Assembly (NCBI RefSeq): GCF_000400955.1
Contig: NC_021284.1
Location: forward strand, 682,001-746,000
Direction of reading: 5' to 3'
DNA length: 64,000 nt
Source of the DNA: Spiroplasma syrphidicola EA-1
GTDB lineage: Bacteria > Bacillota_I > Bacilli_A > Mycoplasmatales > Mycoplasmataceae
Under the pieces are notes generated by a model. That model searched no databases and was not told where the DNA came from. It saw nothing but the letters and a program-made list of their open reading frames with translations. How positions within the stretch are numbered: the first letter of the stretch is position 1; the number at the start of each line of letters is the position of its first letter. Positions 9,482 to 20,201 of this stretch are shown one piece after another. Both the position numbers and the translations under genes were made by a program.

Positions 9482-10012
9482 CTATTTTTTTGGTACAACA
9501 TACATATCTAAAAACAAACCATTTAAATGCGGCTCTTTATCGATTTTAGCCAAGTCTTCAATTAAAGCATAAAACTTTTTCAAAGTTTCATGGCCAAATT
9601 CAGGACGAGCAACTTCCCGACCACGGAATTTTAATGAGATTTTAACACGGCAACCTTCTTCCAAGAATTGACGAACTTTTTTAGCTTTAAAGCCTAAATC
9701 ATGATCACCGATTCCTGTACGTAAGCGAATTTCTTTATTTTCCGTTACATGTTGATTCTTCTTGTTTTCTTTTTCTTTTTTCTTTTGCTCGTATTTATAT
9801 TTTCCATAGTCAACTAGTTTTGCTACTGGGGGATTACTATTTGCCGAAACAATTAATAAATCTAACCCTTTAGTTTCCGCAAAAGCAATTGCTTCATTAC
9901 GTGATAATGGTCCCATCCGGCTCCCATCATCAAGAATAATTAAAACTTCGCGTGCTCTAATATCATAATTTACCTGGTCAATGTTTTTATTGTTTTTAGT
10001 TATTTGGCTCAT
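9482..10012 (-). CDS. infC: Translation initiation factor IF-3
   Basis: IF-3 binds the small subunit and checks start-codon pairing. At 176 residues it has both domains: the N-terminal half (NYDIRAREVLIILDDGSRMG, then EAIAFAETKGLDL) and the C-terminal half (KEIRLRTGIGDHDLGFKAKK, KISLKFRGREVARPE). It starts with ATG after a GGAGG site, with no unusual start codon. It is first in the operon infC-rpmI-rplT. Confidence 0.96.
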   Translation of the reverse strand: MSQITKNNKNIDQVNYDIRAREVLIILDDGSRMGPLSRNEAIAFAETKGLDLLIVSANSNPPVAKLVDYGKYKYEQKKKEKENKKNQHVTENKEIRLRTGIGDHDLGFKAKKVRQFLEEGCRVKISLKFRGREVARPEFGHETLKKFYALIEDLAKIDKEPHLNGLFLDMYVVPKK

Positions 10013-10176
10013 TTACTACCTCCATTTTGTAATTAAATAAAAAATGCGCTAAAGTAGCACATTTTAAAGTTATTAAAATAAATGATCTTATTAAGTAAGA
10101 TTAATTTTAAACTTTAGTAAACCTAGTTACCACAATAAAGGGCTTAGGTGAGCACTGCTACTTGTCATCTTTTACA
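10013..10176 (-). promoter_or_regulatory. infC operon leader with attenuator-like hairpin (candidate L20 leader)
   Basis: A TATAAT box at 10183-10188 (minus strand) predicts a leader of about 160 bases. Near its end, 10041-10065 forms a stem (AAAATGTGC with GCGCATTTT on the RNA strand, one G-U pair), followed by a U-rich tract. This is a terminator-like attenuator 28 bases before infC. Upstream parts of the leader contain further complementary pieces. In Firmicutes such a leader is bound by L20 to control premature termination. The structural call is from sequence, the L20 link is by analogy. Confidence 0.55.
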
Positions 10177-10236
10177 TTATTAATTATAAGCAATTATATT
10201 AATTAGTCAATCGATAATTACTTTTATTTTCGAATT

Positions 10237-12138
10237 TTAATCATGATGGCCAGCTTCATATAAGTCCTTAAATCTTCCTGGTTTGGCAATTAAATCTTTA
10301 AATTTACCTTGTTGGACAATCCCCACGCCAGGCTCTAAAACAAAGATTTGATCAGCATTTTTAATTGTTGTTAAACGGTGGGCAATCGAAATTGTTGTTT
10401 TACCAACCATAATTTTTTCCAATTCTTTTTGAATTTCTTTTTCCACAATATTGTCTAAAGCACTTGTTGCCTCATCTAAAATTAAAATTTCTGGGTCTTT
10501 TAAAATCATACGGGCAATTACTAAACGCTGTTTTTGCCCCCCTGACATCATAAAACCACGTTCTCCTAAAATGGTATTATAACCATCTTTTCAACTCATT
10601 ACTAACTTATGCAGATTAGCCTTTTTACAAGCGGCAATTACTTCTTCATCAGTTGCATTAAAGTTCCCATATTTAACGTTGTATAAAACATCACCATATA
10701 AGATCTTTGGTTCTTGTTCAACATAACCAACATGACTTAAATAACTTGGTAAATTTAAACTTTTTAAATCTTGGTTATTAATTAAAATTTTCCCTTCTGT
10801 TGGGTCATAAAATCGTAATAATAATTTACTAATTGTTGATTTACCACTTCCGGTTGCCCCAACAAAAGCATAATTTTTCCCTTGTTCAAAAGTTAAATTA
10901 GTTTTTGGTAAAATAACTGTATTTGGTTTTTCCGGATAGGCAAATACAATATCTTCCATAACAATATCACCTGTTATTTTATCAATTTTTGGGGCTGATA
11001 AATTTGGTTCAATTGTTGTTGAAACTTTAATTAAAGCCGTTACTCGTCGTGTTGAAGCTGTCGCACGAGCCATGCCAGGGATTAATCCTGTTAAAGTTCA
11101 GATTGGTCAACATAGTGTGTTAACCCCAGCAATAAATGATGGTAGAATTAACATAATTTTTGAAGCATCAGTACCTTCTCCACCAGTTCCATATAATAGA
11201 ATTGCGCAGACAACAACAAGGACAGTTAGTCCCGAAGCACATGTTAAAATAATTGTCATCATACCAGCTTGAATACGGTTTAATTTCTTATTAGCATTAT
11301 AATAACTATCATGAATTTTTTCAAAACGGACCTTTTCATATTCTTCCGTTCCACTAGCTTTAATTAGCGCAACAGATCCAATGCGGTCTGTCACATCCCC
11401 ATTTACTTCGGTAATTTTTTTCCGAACAACTTCTGTTTCTAATGCTTGTGAACGAAATGTCACTGAAACTAACGTCATAAAAACAGCTGTTGCTCCAAGG
11501 GTAATTAAGGCTAATTGTCAATCAATAATTACTAATGTTACTGCACTACCAATAAAAATGATAGGAATACTAATTAGGTTTGTTGGGGTTAATTGACATT
11601 CATCGCCAATAATTTGAGTATCATTAATTAATTTTGTCATTGTTTCCCCAATTTTTTTATCCGAATAATAACCAATATTTAAATTAACTAAATTATTTAA
11701 AACAGCATTACGAATATCAATTTCAATTTGGCGGCCAAACATCCCGCCGACTCTTTCTCGTAGATAAGTTGTAATAACAGAAATTAATAAAACCCCGGCA
11801 ATTATAATTAATCAATAGTATCACTCAAGTCCCGTTGAAGGATTTAACTGTTGGTCCCCAAATGCATGGGCAACTTCTTTCATTAATTGACCAATTAGAA
11901 AAGTAATTGATACTAAGGCAAAAGAAGAAACAATAATGGCAAAAACAATTGTGAAAGCCCGTAATAAATATCTTTTATAGTAAATTGAAACTAATGTAAA
12001 AAAACCAATTTTTGGATTTTTGATGTTTTTCATCATTTCTAATGGTGACTGTTTTTTATGAGCAGTTACTTGTTCACCTTCCAACTGTTGATCAAGATTT
12101 TTTTCAATCTGATTAATATCGATATTATCTTTGCGCAT
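10237..12138 (-). CDS. ABC exporter, fused membrane and ATPase domains
   Basis: A 633-residue half-transporter of the MsbA/LmrA type, expected to dimerise. After a cytosolic N-terminal segment (about 60 residues) come six membrane helices (about 65-385) and an ATPase domain (about 400-633). It shows Walker A GATGSGKST, signature MMSGGQKQR, Walker B ILILDEATSALD and the H-loop SIAHRL. The start at 12138 has AGGAGG 7 bases upstream, better than the in-frame upstream ATG. A TATAAT box lies at 12235-12240. It stands alone. The substrate is unknown; lipid, peptide or drug export are all possible. Confidence 0.92.
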
Positions 12139-12288
12139 TAAATCGCCTCCTCTCTGTCCTTTTTCCAACTAAAATTGCCAATAAAAAATATCAACAAAGC
12201 GATGATAATATTTTCGGGCTATAATGTTAATTTAATTATAGCAAATAGTTTTTTTAACAGCAAGGAAAATAAAAAGCAATAAAATAAA

Positions 12289-12327
12289 AAGGTTTTAAGC
12301 TTCTTTTTAACAGAAGCTTAAAACCTT
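12289..12327 (-). terminator. Terminator of the PTS-nagA operon
   Basis: A long perfect stem of 16 bp, AAGGTTTTAAGCTTCT with AGAAGCTTAAAACCTT around 7 bases, ends in a T-rich run on the minus strand. It lies 10 bases after the nagA stop codon. Confidence 0.9.
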
Positions 12328-12336
12328 AAAAATTAA

Positions 12337-13485
12337 TTATAAATTATTGTAGGCAATTTCACCTTCGACAATCGTTGCTTTAACATTTAATTGTCCATCA
12401 ACAATTGTAAAATCAGCAAATTTACCAACCGTAATTGACCCAGTTTGGTCAAAAAGACCAAACTGTTTAGCAACATTAATACTTGTCATTTTACTTAAGT
12501 CAATTAATGAACAATTAGTTACCTCATACATATTTTTTACACAATAATCATATGTTGCAGCTGATCCAGCTAACACCCCATTTAACAATGTTACAGTTTG
12601 GCCGTTTTTAACAACATCTAACTCCCCTAGTTTATATGGACCATCTGGCATTCCTTTTGCTGTCATTGCATCGGTAATAATACAAATATGATCTGGCCCC
12701 TTGATTTTATAAACTTCTTTAAGAACATTTAAATCATTATGAATCCCATCGGTGATTAATTCACAAAGAATTTCATCAAAATATAATCCGGCATTAATCA
12801 TCCCTGGGTTACGATGATCATAACGACTCATCCCATTATGTAAATGGGTAAAATGATTGGCCCCAACATTAACTTCATGTTCAACATCTTTAAAAGTTGC
12901 AGCTGAGTGGCCCATTGATGGGACAATTTTTTGGTCTAATAAATATTTGGTAAAACTACCATCTTGCAATTCTGGGGCATAAGTTACAATTCGAATATTA
13001 TCATTTGATGCCTGTACTAATTTTTTCATTGCCACAACATCTGGTTTTAGTAACAATGTTTCTTCATGGGCTCCTTTAAAAGCTGGCGAAATAAATGGCC
13101 CTTCTAAATGTGCCCCAATTTGACGGGCTTGGGGACCATTATTATGGTTTGCCATAAAGTCCGCATAAACTGTTAGAATTTTTTCTAAATTACTAATCGC
13201 TCCGGTTACTGTTCCTTGGCAATAACGAGTAATCCCTTCTTTTGTAACATTTTTAGCAAAATTAACAAAACTATCAATTGTCCCTTGTTCAAAATTATAA
13301 CCATAGCCACCATGCACGTGACAGTCAATATAACCTGGCATAATTGTTAAACCGCTACAATCTAAACCATCAAGGTCAGTTACCCCCCGATTAATTGCTG
13401 TTATTTTTTGTCCCTCTACTTCAATTCATCCCAATTCAATAATTTCATCTAATAAAACTATTTTAGCATTTTTTAATATCATCAT
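12337..13485 (-). CDS. nagA: N-acetylglucosamine-6-phosphate deacetylase
   Basis: NagA removes acetate from GlcNAc-6-phosphate to give glucosamine-6-phosphate. The 382-residue protein has the amidohydrolase metal site and substrate loops: CHVHGGYG, LEGPFISPAFKGAH, MGHSAA, HLHNGMSRYDHRNPG and the catalytic aspartate in IITDAM. The start is ATG at 13485, after AGGAGA that overlaps the stop of the deoR gene 11 bases upstream. It is the last gene of the operon PTS - 86-aa protein - deoR - nagA, terminated at 12289. One UGA tryptophan lies in the N-terminal beta-sandwich. Confidence 0.95.
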
Positions 13486-13496
13486 TTGTTTCTCCT

Positions 13497-14249
13497 CTAG
13501 TATTTTATCTTTGGTTGCAACGCTTCTATTATTACAACATTTTGATCAGTGATAATTCAGTCAACATCTTTGGCCTGATAAAAATTATCATAGCCAATTA
13601 CATTAAATTTTGTACTATCAGCTAAAATAACCTTTTCCTGGGCCATATTTAAAGCTAATGTTTCTAAATGTGACTCCTGTTCATTATTATTATACAAATT
13701 ACCATTAAAATCAATTGCATTAACAGAAATAAATCCTTTTGAAAAATTTTCAATTTTTAAGGCTTTTTCGGTGAAGCTACCAATAAAAGCTCCTGATTGA
13801 TCACGATATTTTCCCCCTAATAAAATTACTTCATTAATATAGCAATTTTCGCGGGCTAGTTTATAAACATACCATGAATTTGTAATTACTTTAATTTCTT
13901 TTGTAATTAATTTCACAAAGGCTTCACAAGTTGTCCCAGCCCCAACAAAAATAACATCATTTTCCTTAACCAACTGTTGGGCTGTTTTTGCTAAGGTATT
14001 CTTCAGATTAGTATTTAAATTAGCCTTTGTATGGCGTGTTTCTTCATTTTGATTAATATTGTTTAAAACATTAATCCCTCCATATGATAAATTAATAATT
14101 CCCTGTTCTTCTAATTCTTTTAAATCACGACGTAAAGTAATATAAGGAACTTGGTGGGAATTCATATAATCTTTGACATCATTCATATTATAAAATGATT
14201 TTTGTTTTAAAAAATCTAATAATATTTTTTGGCGCTCAATTTTATGCAT
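13497..14249 (-). CDS. DeoR-family regulator of the amino-sugar operon
   Basis: A 250-residue DeoR protein: winged helix with ITLRRDLKELEEQGIINL and SYGGIN, then the sensor domain with VGAGTTCEAF and TNSWYVY. The start at 14249 has AAGGAGA 6 bases upstream; a longer in-frame version from 14345 lacks this. It sits inside the operon between the PTS and nagA genes, so it most likely controls it in response to a phosphorylated amino sugar. The candidate operators are the 20-bp-periodic repeats upstream of the PTS gene and of agaS. Confidence 0.88.
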
Positions 14250-14345
14250 AACTTTCTCCTTTTGGTTATATAAAACACCCCAAGGGGCAACAAATAAATT
14301 ATAACCTAAAAAAGAATAAATAATAATATCTATTCTTTTTATCAA

Positions 14346-14606
14346 TTATCGTAAACTAATTAAAGCCATGATGGCACTAAATAATCCACAACCTCAAATT
14401 GCCGCAAAAATGGCAAAAATATTTAATTTAATAAATCGTCAAATTGAATTTGAGCCAACATGCTCAATATGGCTTTTCTTTTCTTGATAACGATTTCATC
14501 AAATGTGCAAGCCAATGAAAATAAGCAAGAGAGCGCCAAAAACACCAAGACCAATATACGAATATAACAGGACGGTATTTGTTAAATCAACTGTAAAAAT
14601 TACCAT
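14346..14606 (-). CDS. Small two-helix membrane protein in PTS operon
   Basis: An 86-residue protein with two predicted membrane helices (about 14-34 and 62-84) joined by a short polar loop. Four of its tryptophans are UGA, so it is invisible under the standard code. It lies 18 bases after the EIICB gene and about 96 bases before deoR, in the same direction. The ribosome site is weak. I recognise no family. Its place in the operon suggests a small partner of the PTS permease, but this is inference. Confidence 0.6.
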
Positions 14607-14624
14607 CGTTATTTTAAAACAATC

Positions 14625-16481
14625 TTATAATTTAACAATTTCACGAATGCGATCAGTAACATGCTCAACATCAGTTCCAATCACCAGTTGAAGCCCTTCT
14701 TGACCAATTCGGATAACTTGATACACTCCGGCTGCTTTTAATTGTTCATCAATATCTAACTTATTATCTTTAACAACTAACCGTAATCTTGTTGCACAAT
14801 TTTCAATTACTTTAAAATTGTCCTTGCCAACGAGGTGAACAATTTCCCTGGCCATATTATCATATTTTTCTTTTAAATTTGCTCGTTTATTATGTTTTCC
14901 CTGATTAGCTTTCGCAATAACTTTTAAATCTTCAACATTTTCAGCCCCAAGATTTGTTGGCAAGTTATCTTCTGTTTTACTTGTACCAATTGTACGGCCC
15001 GGAGTTGGAATATTCATTTTTTTAATAACATAATATCAAACAAAATAATAAATAACTCCCATTACCGCGGAAATTGGGAAGATTCATAATGGATTAGCTA
15101 ATGTTTTAGCCCCCGAACTAGCATTTTGTAATGACATTGTTCATGATTTTGGTACGGAAATTAAATAATCAATTAATCCCGCTGAAAAACCAAATCCTAA
15201 TCTAATTCCCATCCCGACAACTAAAGCAGCAAAACAAGCGGTTAAGAAAGCATGAATAAAGAGTAATAGTGGTGATAAGAAAATTCAAATAAAGACAAGT
15301 GGTTCATCAATTCCAGTTAGAAAGGCCACTAACGCTGTCCCAGCAATAAACGTTGCTGTTTCCCGGCGTTTATTTTTATCAGCAATCATAATCATTGCTA
15401 GACCTGTCGCTGGAATTCCCCCAAAGAAAGTTGGAAAGAATCCTGCTTGGAAAATTCCTGAACCAATAACCCCGGCGTTAAAGGCAGTAATATCTCCAAA
15501 AACGATTCAGCGGCCATCACCTAAGTTAATTGCCCCAGGAACCTCACTAATCCCTGGCAATAATGATCCTTCAATTGGTAATTGGAATCATAAAAAGGTA
15601 TTAATAATATGATGAGCACCAAATGGTTGTAATAACCGGTTAATAAAGGCATATACCCAAGCCCCACCGGCCGCGGATGCTGTTGAGGAAGAAATCCCCT
15701 GCCCAATAATAATTAAGGCATACTGAATTCAAGGTCAAATTGCGGCAAAAATGAAGGCTAGACCAAATGTAGTTACAACTGTAATCATTGGGACAAAGCG
15801 TCGACCGCCAAAAAAGGCTAAGGCTTGAGGCAATTGAATATCTTTAAAGCGATTATAAAAATAAGCAACTAAGGCCCCACAGGTAATACCACCAATAACC
15901 CCCGTATTTAAAACATAAATTCCCGAATTAATTAAATCTCCTGGATTAGCTCCGGCTCTAGGATCTTGAAATGGTTTGGGAACATATAAGAGCTGACTAA
16001 AATTTCAGGAAATTAGTTCATCAGCATGATTTGTTGCGTTCTTAAACCCATCATATGTCAAAACGTTATTATAAAATAAAGAGGCAATCATTCCTTCTTG
16101 TGTCATCAAGGCTAAAATAAAATAAGCAATTCCCCCACAAAGGGCCGCTTCCCCACGAAAATCTTTTGCTAAACCAAAAGCCACCCCAATCGCAAAAATG
16201 ATTGCGATATTATTAAAGACCGCAGCTCCCGGGGCCATAATAAATTGGCCAATTCATCATACTGCCGAATTTTCCACAATTCCAATTGTCGGGTCACTCA
16301 TTAATGAACCGATCCGATTCATTAACGCCGCAATCGGTAAAACAGCGATTGGAAACATTAATGATTTTCCTAAGCGTTGTAAACTAACCCCAGTATGATG
16401 AAAGAAATTTTTTACAGAAGAATTAGCCCGTGGTTTTTTAGCAGCTGGCTTTTCCTTCTTATTCAAAAGTAATTCTGTCAT
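14625..16481 (-). CDS. PTS sugar permease, EIICB (GlcNAc/glucose type)
   Basis: This permease imports and phosphorylates a sugar with the help of HPr and a separate EIIA. Of 618 residues, about 35-450 are the EIIC membrane domain (MFPIAVLPIAALMNRIG, and FLTGIDEPLVFIW, the conserved GI-x-E-P loop near the sugar site). After a polar linker, the EIIB domain (about 540-618) carries the phosphorylated cysteine in ENCATRLRLVV. No EIIA is fused. Association with nagA and agaS favours N-acetylglucosamine or a related amino sugar over glucose. The ATG at 16481 follows AAAGGA. Several UGA tryptophans fall in the membrane part. Confidence 0.9.
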
Positions 16482-16609
16482 GTTATTTTCCTTTCTATTA
16501 TTTAATAATACTTACTTGGAAATAAATAATTTTGACACTTTTTTGTGTCGGACTTATTTTATTGTAAAACTTCTTAACATCTAATTAATAATTTATAGAT
16601 GCTATCCCC

Positions 16610-16661
16610 ATTATAATACAATCAATATAAATTATGATAATAAATTATAAATTATGATAAT
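16610..16661 (-). promoter_or_regulatory. PTS operon promoter with 20-bp-spaced operator repeats
   Basis: TATAAT (16610-16615, minus strand) is preceded by two exact copies of the 16-mer TATAAATTATGATAAT (plus strand 16626-16641 and 16646-16661) spaced exactly 20 bp. The repeats cover the expected -35 position, which fits repression. A very similar pair lies upstream of agaS at 17901-17940. A separate short inverted repeat, GACAC/GTGTC with a 6-base loop, lies in the leader near 16532-16547. Confidence 0.6.
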
Positions 16662-16679
16662 TTAGAAAATCTTTTTCAC

Positions 16680-16711
16680 ATAAAAAATAACTATTAGATA
16701 GTTATTTTTTT
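16680..16711 (-). terminator. Terminator of agaS
   Basis: AAAAAATAACTAT and ATAGTTATTTTTT form a 13-bp stem with a 3-nt loop; the stem overlaps the agaS stop codon at 16702-16704. Confidence 0.8.
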
Positions 16712-17862
16712 CAAGGATGAATTTTAACTCCTTTAACAACTCGATTGATTTGCCCCGTTGGACAAGGATTATCCGGGGTAATTTTAAATTGCAGAGCAGT
16801 AAATAAAGCATATATTTGGGCTCAAACAATTGCTTGTAATCCACTAATAACATCATTGCTAGCTGCCAATGCGCAAGGAAGATATTTATTACAATAGGTC
16901 ATAATTGCTTTATCAATGATACTATCAAAAACAATAATTTCCCCAGCAATATTATCATGATAAAGTTCTTTTAACAAATCAAGGTCATATTGACGAGTAT
17001 ATTTATCTTGGCTGACAAAAAAGAATACCGTCGTATTTGGGGTGATAATTGCTTTAGGGCCATGCCTAAAACCTAACGCCGTATTAAAGGTACTTACTAC
17101 TTTTCCATTTGTTAACTCTAATAATTTTAAACTTGCTTCTTGAGCATAACCTTTTAAAATATTTGATCCTAAAAAAACAACCCGTTCTGCTGGTATTTGT
17201 GCTAAAGCAACAATTTGACGGTAGTTTTCGTTTAAGAATTTTTCTGTTTTAGTAATTAAATCAATTAATTCATTTTTAACACTACTATCATCTTGGTGAA
17301 AAATCAAGAAAACTGTTAATAGCATGCTCGTAAAACTTGATGTCATTGCAAAGGATTGATCATTTGTTGCTGGTGGTAATAATAAACTTAATATTTTTTC
17401 ATTGTTTTTATTTTTTTGATATAGCTGTCCTTCATTATTACAGGTAATAATAATTTGAAATAAGTTTGGAACAATTTGTTCAGCTAAATTAATTGCTCCT
17501 AAAGATTCAGGGGAATTTCCAGAGCGAGCAAATGAAATCAAAATAAGTGGTTCTTCGCTGTTATCAAAATAAACAGCTGGATTGGAAACTATATCAGTTG
17601 CCGCGTTACTAATAGCATCATAACCTCGTAATCTTAGATAATCTGCTAAGATAATCCCGGCAAATTCACTAGAACCTGAGCCAGTAAAAATAATTTTTAT
17701 CTTTTTAAGATCAAAACGACTTAAAAAGGTTTTAATTTTTTTAGTTTCTTTTGCTACTAACGCAATAACTTCACTTCATACCTTTGGTTGTTGAAAAATT
17801 TCTTGCGCTGTATAAATTGACCCCATTTCTTTAAGGTCTTGTTGGTTTAATCCAAAAATCAT
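16702..17862 (-). CDS. agaS: AgaS-type amino-sugar phosphate isomerase/deaminase (two SIS domains)
   Basis: A 386-residue protein with two SIS sugar-phosphate domains. Recognised segments are FTGSGSSEFAG (about 58-68) and ISFARSGNSPES in the first domain, and FLGSNILKGYAQEASLKLLE with GFRHGPKA in the second; these match AgaS/GlmS-like isomerases. AgaS proteins convert galactosamine-6-phosphate (deaminating isomerase); a glucosamine-6-phosphate role is possible here because it sits beside nagA and the PTS. It is transcribed separately, 220 bases upstream of the PTS gene, with its own operators and terminator. The ATG at 17862 follows AGGAAGA. Confidence 0.85.
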
Positions 17863-17885
17863 TATCTTCTTCCTTTCTTTGTTTC

Positions 17886-17940
17886 ATTATATCGTAATCA
17901 ATGATTATTTTGTATAAAATATGATAATTTTGTATAAATT
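17886..17940 (-). promoter_or_regulatory. agaS promoter with tandem 20-bp operator repeats
   Basis: TATAAT (17886-17891, minus strand) is followed upstream by two 20-bp units, 17901-17920 and 17921-17940, that differ at only two positions and share ATGATxATTTTGTATAAA. The composite TATAAAATATGATAAT at 17913-17928 matches the PTS repeat at all but one base. The first unit covers the -35 position. Probably the binding site of the operon's DeoR regulator. Confidence 0.6.
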
Positions 17941-17949
17941 AAATCATAA

Positions 17950-17983
17950 AAAACCTTCTTTGTACTTTTTCAAAGAAGGTTTT
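17950..17983 (-). terminator. Terminator of the YwaF-like gene
   Basis: AAAACCTTCTTTG and CAAAGAAGGTTTT make a 13-bp stem with an 8-nt loop, 31 bases after the stop at 18014, with A/T on both sides. Confidence 0.85.
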
Positions 17984-18013
17984 CGCTTAAATATTATTGT
18001 TAATAACCTAAAG

Positions 18014-18802
18014 TTACTCTTTATCTTTAGGTTGTTGTTTTGATTTTTTAAATTTTGCTTTAATTTTACCCATTCAAATTTCTCAATACGTATCATGTAA
18101 TTTAACTTGGCTTTTATAGGCATAAATTGGTTTTGAAAAGTATAGGATAGCATTCCCAATTATGATCATTAATAAACCAAGAACAAAGGTAATAACAAAT
18201 TGCCATGGTCGAGCTCATGTTCCTAACCCTAAGGCTCCGGTAATATCTCCAGTAATATAATTTGTATCAAAATATTGATTAAATAACTCAACAGCAAGTA
18301 ACATAATTAAACCAGCTAAAATTGATTTAATAGCCACATTTTTAATCGTATCTTTATTAAGTTTATAATCACTTAAGCCATATAAATAAACATATAGAAA
18401 GGCAAATAAACTAAATGTATGGCCAAAAAAGAAAGTATAATAATGTAATTCTGTTAACGGAGGCAAGGATGATGGAGCAAGCAAGGTTAAAATTGGCCCA
18501 AAGATTGCTAATGGAAAAAAACACTCTAAAAAGATTTTGTGAGGGAAAAACAAAATAATAATTGATAACCATGCCACAATAGAACAAGAATATAAGGTAA
18601 AATAATTTGGAAAATGTTGTCATCCCCCATTACGTAGCATTATATAAAGGCGTTCTACTTCAACAAATAAAATCCAAATTGCCACGACAACTCTTAAATA
18701 TCAATGGTTGGCTGTTTTTTTATAAAATTTTGGGAACATTCATAGACTGGCCCATAAGAAAAATGACAGAGTAATTGCTAAAATTCATGAAAATGTTATC
18801 AT
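18014..18802 (-). CDS. YwaF/TIGR02206-like integral membrane protein
   Basis: A 262-residue protein with about seven membrane helices. The conserved features are EVERLYIMLRNGGWQHFPNY after the second helix, the run LTELHYYTFFFGHT with two intramembrane histidines, and a GDITGALGLG loop before the last helix. This layout matches the YwaF / TMEM164-like family (TIGR02206), where the role may be acyl transfer in lipid metabolism; function here is inference. Five or more tryptophans are UGA. AAGGAGAGG lies 7 bases before the ATG. Confidence 0.75.
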
Positions 18803-18886
18803 TTTTAAACCTCTCCTTTATTTAAAATAAAATATCATTATTAATTATATTTATTTTTTGTTATTTTGCAATTAAATCGTCCAAAT

Positions 18887-18914
18887 AAAACAAACCCCTT
18901 ATGAGGTTTGTTTT
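18887..18914 (-). terminator. Terminator of the SDR operon
   Basis: AAAACAAACC and GGTTTGTTTT form a 10-bp stem with an 8-nt loop, 18 bases past the stop at 18932. Confidence 0.75.
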
Positions 18915-18931
18915 AACAAAAAAAAGCTTTT

Positions 18932-19300
18932 TTATTTTAAAATATTAATACTATAACTAATATTATCACCATTAATACTCTGCGTAATACTTGCTGTACA
19001 ACGAATAATCATTTTACCAGCTGGTTTTAATTTACATAGCACTTTTACTTTCGGATTATTTGCAAAATCAATCTTAATTAATTGCTCATTAACTGATTTT
19101 TTCGCTACTTTATCGGTTATTTTAAGCTTAAACGAATCCCAACTTTTTTCAAAATCACTAGTATTTTGGTAATTTACCCGTAAATTATCAACAACAATTT
19201 GGTCGGGAGATAAAATGATATCTACTAATGATTCTTTGGTCAATTTCCCATCTAATTCAGAAAAACATAATTGTAAATAATCTATTTCAAAAATATTCAT
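18932..19300 (-). CDS. Hypothetical protein, 122 residues
   Basis: No family recognised. It is a soluble protein of mixed beta strands with a lysine-rich middle and no membrane helix or signal peptide. It starts 4 bases after the stop of the short-chain dehydrogenase, so the two are co-transcribed and probably translationally coupled. The ribosome site AGAGG lies in the end of the previous gene. The product may act on or with the dehydrogenase, but nothing in the sequence shows how. Confidence 0.75.
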   Translation of the reverse strand: MNIFEIDYLQLCFSELDGKLTKESLVDIILSPDQIVVDNLRVNYQNTSDFEKSWDSFKLKITDKVAKKSVNEQLIKIDFANNPKVKVLCKLKPAGKMIIRCTASITQSINGDNISYSINILK

Positions 19301-19304
19301 TATT

Positions 19305-20174
19305 CTAACCTCTTTTTACTTTTTTCTTGGCTTGTTTTCTTGCTAACTTTGCTAATGAGCGCATCATAATGTTATCAAAATGTTTATCACTTAAATGACG
19401 TTTAACTCATAATGTTCGCCCTGCTAAATACCCAGCATGATAACGGGCTTTGGGATGACGTTTATGAAGGGCTTTTGTAATTAATTTTGCAATCACAATT
19501 GGGTCATGACCAAAATCTGGTCCTGGTAACATCCCTAATGCTAAATTAATTTCTGCTTGATAAGCTGATGTTTCAGCAGTTTTTGCTAGGGTTTCGGCCG
19601 CTAAATGTGATCATTCTGACTTAATTGCCCCTGGTTCAATAACTACAACTTTTATCCCAAATTTTCTTGTTTCTAATCGTAAGGAATTACTTAATCCTTC
19701 GACAGCAAATTTACTAGCAGCATATCAACCCCCAACAGGATGAGAAATAACTCCCATAATTGATGAAAGGTTAAAAATATGGCCACTTTTTTGCGCACGC
19801 ATTTGGGGTAATACTAACTGCGTGACACGAGCTAGAGCAAAAAGATTAACTTCAAATTGCTGACGGGCTTCTGCTAAGTTGGTATCTTCAATTGTTCCAT
19901 ATAAACCATAACCAGCATTATTGACTAATACATCAATGCGGCCACTTTTTGTGATAATATTTGTAATTGCTGCTACAATGCTAGGGTCATCTGTTACATC
20001 AACTTGAACAGGAATAATTCCAAATGGTTTTAGTTCCGCTTCCATTCTTTCAAGACGACGAGCTAAACCATATACTAAATAACCTGCTTTACTTAATTCA
20101 ATGGCAATTACTTTTCCAATTCCTGATGAAGCCCCAGTCACAACGGCTACTTTTTGCTGTTTCACTTTTTTCAC
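19305..20174 (-). CDS. Short-chain dehydrogenase/reductase
   Basis: A 289-residue classical SDR with all key residues: the nucleotide site TGASSGIG (residues 14-21), the NNAG motif in VLVNNAGYG, the catalytic serine in FNLSSIMG, and YAASK. The basic residues after the glycine motif (ARRLERME) suggest NADP(H) preference. The C-terminal 50 residues are basic and longer than average. The substrate is unknown. It is first in a two-gene operon with the 122-residue protein; an RBS GAGGTG precedes the ATG. A single UGA tryptophan lies before the YxxxK site. Confidence 0.9.
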
Positions 20175-20201
20175 ACCTCTTTTTCTAATTTATTTATCTT
20201 A

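Noticed and set aside
15521-15706. Minus-strand reading frame inside the PTS gene
   Set aside because: It is out of frame with the EIICB protein, which continues through UGA tryptophan codons across this stretch.
16621-16661. Repeats read as a minisatellite
   Set aside because: Only two units and their match to the agaS promoter at the same 20-bp period point to operators rather than random repeat expansion.
12337-17862. Complete GlcNAc pathway with nagB
   Set aside because: No NagB deaminase is encoded in the window; only NagA and the AgaS-type SIS protein are present.
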